This document shows, one piece after another, positions 60,390 through 64,000 of a stretch of 64,000 bases of DNA. The stretch is from Cryphonectria parasitica EP155 (taxonomy: Eukaryota > Ascomycota > Sordariomycetes > Diaporthales > Cryphonectriaceae): assembly GCF_011745365.1 (NCBI RefSeq), contig NW_024468909.1, positions 682,001 to 746,000 on the forward strand, written 5' to 3'. Position numbers and translations under genes: made by a program. The stretch's first letter is position 1, and the number at the start of each line of letters is the position of its first letter. Under the pieces are notes generated by a model, which worked only from the letters and a program-made list of their open reading frames with translations, searched no databases and was not told where the DNA came from.

Positions 60390-61319
60390 GATGTCGTGGT
60401 GGTGGTGGTGGTGGTCCGATGCCTGAGAAAGAGGTCTTGTTAGAGTTATTGCGCAAAAGGAGGAGATGAATGACCTTAGGGCTACTCGCCTCAGAGAGAA
60501 AGAGGAATTCTCGTCAGCCGTCCAATGCTCTTCAGTGGATAATATAAGAGGTAATCCTCGACCGACAGAAGTGGAATTAATGAAGGTAGAGAACGGCAGT
60601 CATATGAAGAAAGAAAGCAAGGGAAAATAATGCCTGCCAAAGCTCAGAAAACATGTCGGCAGGCGGATGCAGGGATTTGCTATCCTAGCATCGTCGCATC
60701 CTGGTCATTGGTCGATCGCATATTTACTATGGTGCATAGTAGAGCCCCGTTCTGCGCTGAAGAATGTTCACCAATGTACTTTATGTAGGGCAAAGTGTAC
60801 TGTACCATACTATTTCCTTGTCAAGAAGAGAAAGAAGAAATAGAGAGGCACCAGGGATAACAAGGTATACCACGCTCACTTGACCGTGAAAATAAGTTGC
60901 CAGAAACGCATCAGTGTTGAGGTTGTGCTTGTCCCGTTGTCTAGTGAAAAGTACTAAGTACGTAGTCGCTACAAATTCTCTGGACCTGAAAGTGGTTTCG
61001 TGGCTTGTAGAATATTGTATATGGTACATTGTCGTTGAGCTGCAAAAGCTGACCCTGCCATAGCTGGCTGATCCTTGCTCGGACCAAAAGCTCATCAATT
61101 GGCGCCACAGTGAGAGCGGAAACCACCGATTCGGTTCCCAACGGAGGTCCAAATATTTCTCTCAACGCCCGCGATCGCAACCCACCAATTATCCCACCTA
61201 CGCATCGCCGTCTCAACACCACCACTTCCTCCTCCTCCTTCACGCCACCTTCACTGCTCCCTCCTCCCTTCTCTTCGTCAGGTGCTGTGGCCTTTCTTGA
61301 CGTGACTGCCTGCCTCACC
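60390..61319. promoter_or_regulatory. divergent promoter of two mitochondrial genes
   Basis: 930 bp between the mitochondrial membrane protein gene (minus) and PDX1 (plus). It holds an inverted repeat TACTATG-GTG-CATAGTA at 60725-60741 and a CT-rich block at 61225-61280 just before PDX1. Confidence 0.5.
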
Positions 61320-62732
61320 ATGGCGTCCCTCATGACCGCATGCCGCCTGACGGCGAGGTTGGCACGGCCAAACACTCGGGGTTCGTAGATGCCATCCTCT
61401 CTTCCTCTTTCTCACTCGTTTGCTACGAGAGATTAGAGAAGCCAGAGCCAGGCGCCATGCTGACAGAGTTTCTTCTCTCACTGATTAGGCTTCCGGACCT
61501 CCACTGCCTCCCTCGCCGCCCAGAATTTCACTATGCCCGCCCTCTCTCCGACCATGACCGAGGGCAACATCGCCGCTTGGCACGTTAAGGAGGGCGACAG
61601 ATTTTCCGCCGGCGACGTGCTCCTCGAGATCGAGACCGATAAGGCTACTATGGACGTCGAGGCCCAGGACGACGGCGTCATGTTCAAGATCACCACCGGC
61701 GACGGCGCCAAGGGCATCCAGGTCGGCACCCGCATCGCCGTCATCGCTGAGGAGGGCGACGACCTCAGCACACTCGAGGTCCCGGCCGACAAGGCGCCTA
61801 AGCAGGCCGCCGAGACGCCGAAGGAGCAGGAGGAGGATACCAAGTCCGAATCCGTGCCGCAGGAGGAGAGGACAGCCTCGGGGTCTGACGACGTGGCCCC
61901 AACTGCCCACTCGGGTGCCAAGGGTGGGAAGGCCCAAAAGCAGACATACCCGCTCTACCCGTCAATCATCCAGCTACTGCACGAGAACGGTCTAGATGCC
62001 TCCAAGGCCGACGAGATACCGGCCACCGGGCCCAAGGGCCGCCTGCTGAAGGGTGATGTCCTGGTCTATCTGGGCAAGGCGAAGTCCGACTCGGCGGCCA
62101 ATGTGCAGGCGATATACGACAAGCTGGCGCACCTGGACCTGAGCAATGTCAAAGTCGCCGAGAAGAAACCTGCGCCCGCAGCTGCAAAGCCTGCCGGTGC
62201 CGCCAGCCCCGCCCCCGTTCCGGTCGTCGAGGATCTGCAGGTCGCCCTGCCCATCTCCCTGGCGTCGGTGATCGAGGTGCAGAAGAAGGTCCAGGAGACA
62301 CTCGGGGTCTTCATGCCCCTGTCGACCTTCATCGCCCGCGCTACTGAGGTGGCCAACGACGAGTTGCCACTGGCTGCCGACTACAAGCCATCCGCAGACG
62401 AGCTGTTCAACCAGGTGCTAGGGCTTGATCAGGCCGGACCCCATGGCTCTAGGGGCCACTACCTACCGCAGATCTCGGCCCTACCGCCACCAGCCTCCTT
62501 CTCGCAGAGGGCAGTTAAGGCTACCAGGCCGGATATTATTGATATCCTCTCCAGTGGGTCAGCGAAGAAGACAACGACGGTGGCTTCACCAACGACCAGA
62601 CCATCTGGTCTGTCGACGGGGCTGAATGTGTTCAGCCTCAAGGTGCCCAAGGCGGAGGAGAAGAGGGCCAAGACGTTCCTCGAGAGGGTCAAGCTGGTGT
62701 TGGAAAACGAGCCGGGGAGGTTAGTCCTATGA
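61320..62732 (+). CDS. PDX1: pyruvate dehydrogenase complex E3-binding protein (protein X)
   Basis: Two exons, 61320-61380 and 61489-62732, with a 108-nt phase-1 intron, giving 434 aa. The N-terminus is a mitochondrial presequence, with RGFRTSTASLA near the likely cleavage site. A lipoyl domain follows: FTMPALSPTMTEGNIAAWH, with the lipoyl-lysine in EIETDKATMDVEA. After an Ala/Pro/Glu-rich linker comes a peripheral-subunit-binding domain (YPSIIQLLHENGLDASKADEIPATGPKGRLLKGDVL) that binds dihydrolipoamide dehydrogenase. The C-terminal region is short and shows no HHxxxDG acyltransferase motif, which separates protein X from the E2 subunit. It anchors E3 to the PDH complex in the mitochondrial matrix. 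Confidence 0.92.
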
Positions 62733-63077
62733 GGCAACTTTGGGTTCGACTGTAGGAAAAGGGGATAAAACTGTGTAATCTAGGCTCGAGTACAGCACAA
62801 CACTATAGACATGGCGGGGTAGCATTCGTGAAGGATGTAGCACACCGTTTTTTCTTCTTCTTTCTTGTTGTTTTCAAGATTACAAAGGCGACACGTTGTT
62901 ATATGACACGTGCGCGTTGGACAAAAGCGGCATATCACATTCTAAAGAAAAGCAGTTCACAATTTGTTGACAAATTGCCTGACCGTCCTCCCATGTCTTC
63001 TTCTATGCAGAAGCGCTTACACTCACGCACGCTACATGAGCAACCAAGATTTGAACCATTAATCATCTTATCATCCA
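62733..63077. other. convergent 3' spacer
   Basis: 345 bp between the 3' ends of PDX1 and the carboxymuconate-cyclase-like gene. Only 3' UTR sequence is expected. Confidence 0.6.
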
Positions 63078-64000
63078 TCACAGCCAAACGGCAGTAGCAG
63101 CCTGAACGACCCCACCATCCCCACCAAGCCTTGTAGCAGCCACCTCTCGAAAAGCCTTTCCATTCCATCCCAAAATCGTAACCCATCCTTCCTCGCTATC
63201 CGTCAGCGCGATGTACTCCTCCTCCTCCCCCCCTCCAGACCTCGATAACGTCTCGTACAGAGCTCGTGGCGCAGGCTCGACCGCGTTCGCCAGGCCTCCG
63301 CTCGTCCTCGTCTCGAAGATACACCGCGCGGGGCCAAGGATCATACCCTCCGCGTCCAGCTCGTAGGCGGCCACGTAGCCCTTGGTCTCAGGTCGCAGAC
63401 CTCTCGTGCTGGCATACAGCCACCTGGGCGCCGCCGCCGCAGCGCCACCATCCTCACTTCGACCCAGGCGCAGGCTAGTGGCGGGGGGCAGGTTAGACGT
63501 GCGCACTTCGTCTGCCCAGAAGTCCTCGGCACTACAGCCCGCCGACATGATCGTCTCCCCGCCTAGATGCTTCAGGGCTAAGGCTGCGTCCTCTCCCTCC
63601 CCTGCCTCCCCTCCTCCGATGCGAAACGCGTCTACCATGCCGCTGTGCTCCTGGACAACGTACAGCACGCGGCCGTTGGGGTGTGGCCAGGCGTGCCGGG
63701 GACCGTCGTTGGGGCGGGGGGAGATGTGTTTTGCCTCAGGGGTTAATAGTGTGCTCCCTTCTCCTTTCCCTTCATCTGCTAATGTGTCGAGCCGGTAGGT
63801 CCAGACGCAGTTGTGACCAATGTCAGCGACATACACTGCCCGTCCGTCCGGCGAGATATCAACGCTGTGTGCCCCCCACCGCAGACCTCCAAATCCACCG
63901 TACGCGACGCCCTCTCGTGCCCCGTCGTTGGCACCGCCTGCCTGACGGAAGGACAACGCCTGTACGAGGGGGCCAATACGACCCCCACCTTTTCCTTTCT
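63078..64000 (-). CDS. carboxy-cis,cis-muconate cyclase-like beta-propeller (partial, 5' end outside window)
   Basis: The minus-strand frame is open from the window edge to a stop at 63078, giving at least 306 C-terminal residues; the N-terminus lies beyond 64000. Blade motifs of the lactonase/7-bladed beta-propeller family are clear: GAHSVDISPDGRAVYVADIG, NDGPRHAWPHPNGRVLYVV, GYVAAYELDAEG and YIALTDSEEGWVTILGW. The best match is the fungal 3-carboxy-cis,cis-muconate lactonizing enzyme, which acts in the protocatechuate branch of the beta-ketoadipate pathway; a 6-phosphogluconolactonase-like paralogue is the alternative. Gly/Ala/Glu-rich insertions lie between blades (GGGEAGEGEDAA, GGAAAAA). 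The gene is convergent with PDX1. Confidence 0.85.
   Translation of the reverse strand, partial: KGKGGGRIGPLVQALSFRQAGGANDGAREGVAYGGFGGLRWGAHSVDISPDGRAVYVADIGHNCVWTYRLDTLADEGKGEGSTLLTPEAKHISPRPNDGPRHAWPHPNGRVLYVVQEHSGMVDAFRIGGGEAGEGEDAALALKHLGGETIMSAGCSAEDFWADEVRTSNLPPATSLRLGRSEDGGAAAAAPRWLYASTRGLRPETKGYVAAYELDAEGMILGPARCIFETRTSGGLANAVEPAPRALYETLSRSGGGEEEEYIALTDSEEGWVTILGWNGKAFREVAATRLGGDGGVVQAATAVWL

Overview
This is a nuclear window from a filamentous ascomycete, most likely Pezizomycotina and probably a Sordariomycete. The evidence is short GT-AG introns (56-211 nt), fungal-only families (a fungal N-terminal domain fused to ankyrin repeats, a DUF7580-type protein, a Ser/Thr-rich cell-wall protein), fungal versions of core genes (NTO1, PDX1, PP1, carboxymuconate cyclase) and long gene-free stretches full of simple repeats. 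No species can be named from sequence alone.

Layout. 0.9-8 kb: two divergently transcribed paralogous protein-kinase-like genes that share both intron positions, 2.8 kb apart. 9.5-10.9 kb: a four-exon 2-oxoglutarate/Fe(II) oxygenase-like gene (minus). 12.1-14.9 kb: an ankyrin-repeat gene whose first intron holds a polypurine hexamer array. 16.2-17.6 kb: type-1 protein phosphatase catalytic subunit (minus). 17.6-22.6 kb: no convincing gene. 22.6-24.7 kb: a C2H2/TPR-type gene (minus) broken by an in-frame TAG, divergent from an intact DUF7580-type gene (25.1-26.8 kb). 28.2-29.3 kb: a Frag1/DRAM/Sfk1 membrane protein, convergent with the PHD-finger gene NTO1 (30.1-33.8 kb). 36.5-39.5 kb: a heavily decayed large coding region. 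39.86 kb: an intron-containing tRNA-Leu(CAA). 41.5-43.7 kb: a secreted Ser/Thr-rich repeat protein. 43.7-54.2 kb: about 10 kb without a convincing protein gene, rich in microsatellites and small hairpins; its right end probably contains the leader of the next gene. 54.2-56.8 kb: a leucine-rich-repeat protein with an overlapping uORF. 59.3-60.4 kb: a predicted mitochondrial membrane protein, divergent from PDX1 (61.3-62.7 kb). 63.1 kb to the end: the 3' part of a carboxymuconate-cyclase-like gene.

The window mixes housekeeping genes (PP1, NTO1, PDX1, tRNA-Leu) with an accessory-looking component at 0-40 kb: kinase-like paralogues, an ankyrin protein with the fungal N-terminal domain, a DUF7580 protein, and at least two decayed genes. 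The accessory families belong to groups that are often expanded and lineage-specific in filamentous fungi, some of them linked to nonself recognition. That functional link is inference. I did not find a clearly new multi-gene system. The strongest unusual signals are the divergent non-RD kinase pair with conserved introns, the decayed genes, and the repeated short hairpins of the gene-poor stretches. All exon boundaries were worked out by hand from reading frame and splice-site consensus.
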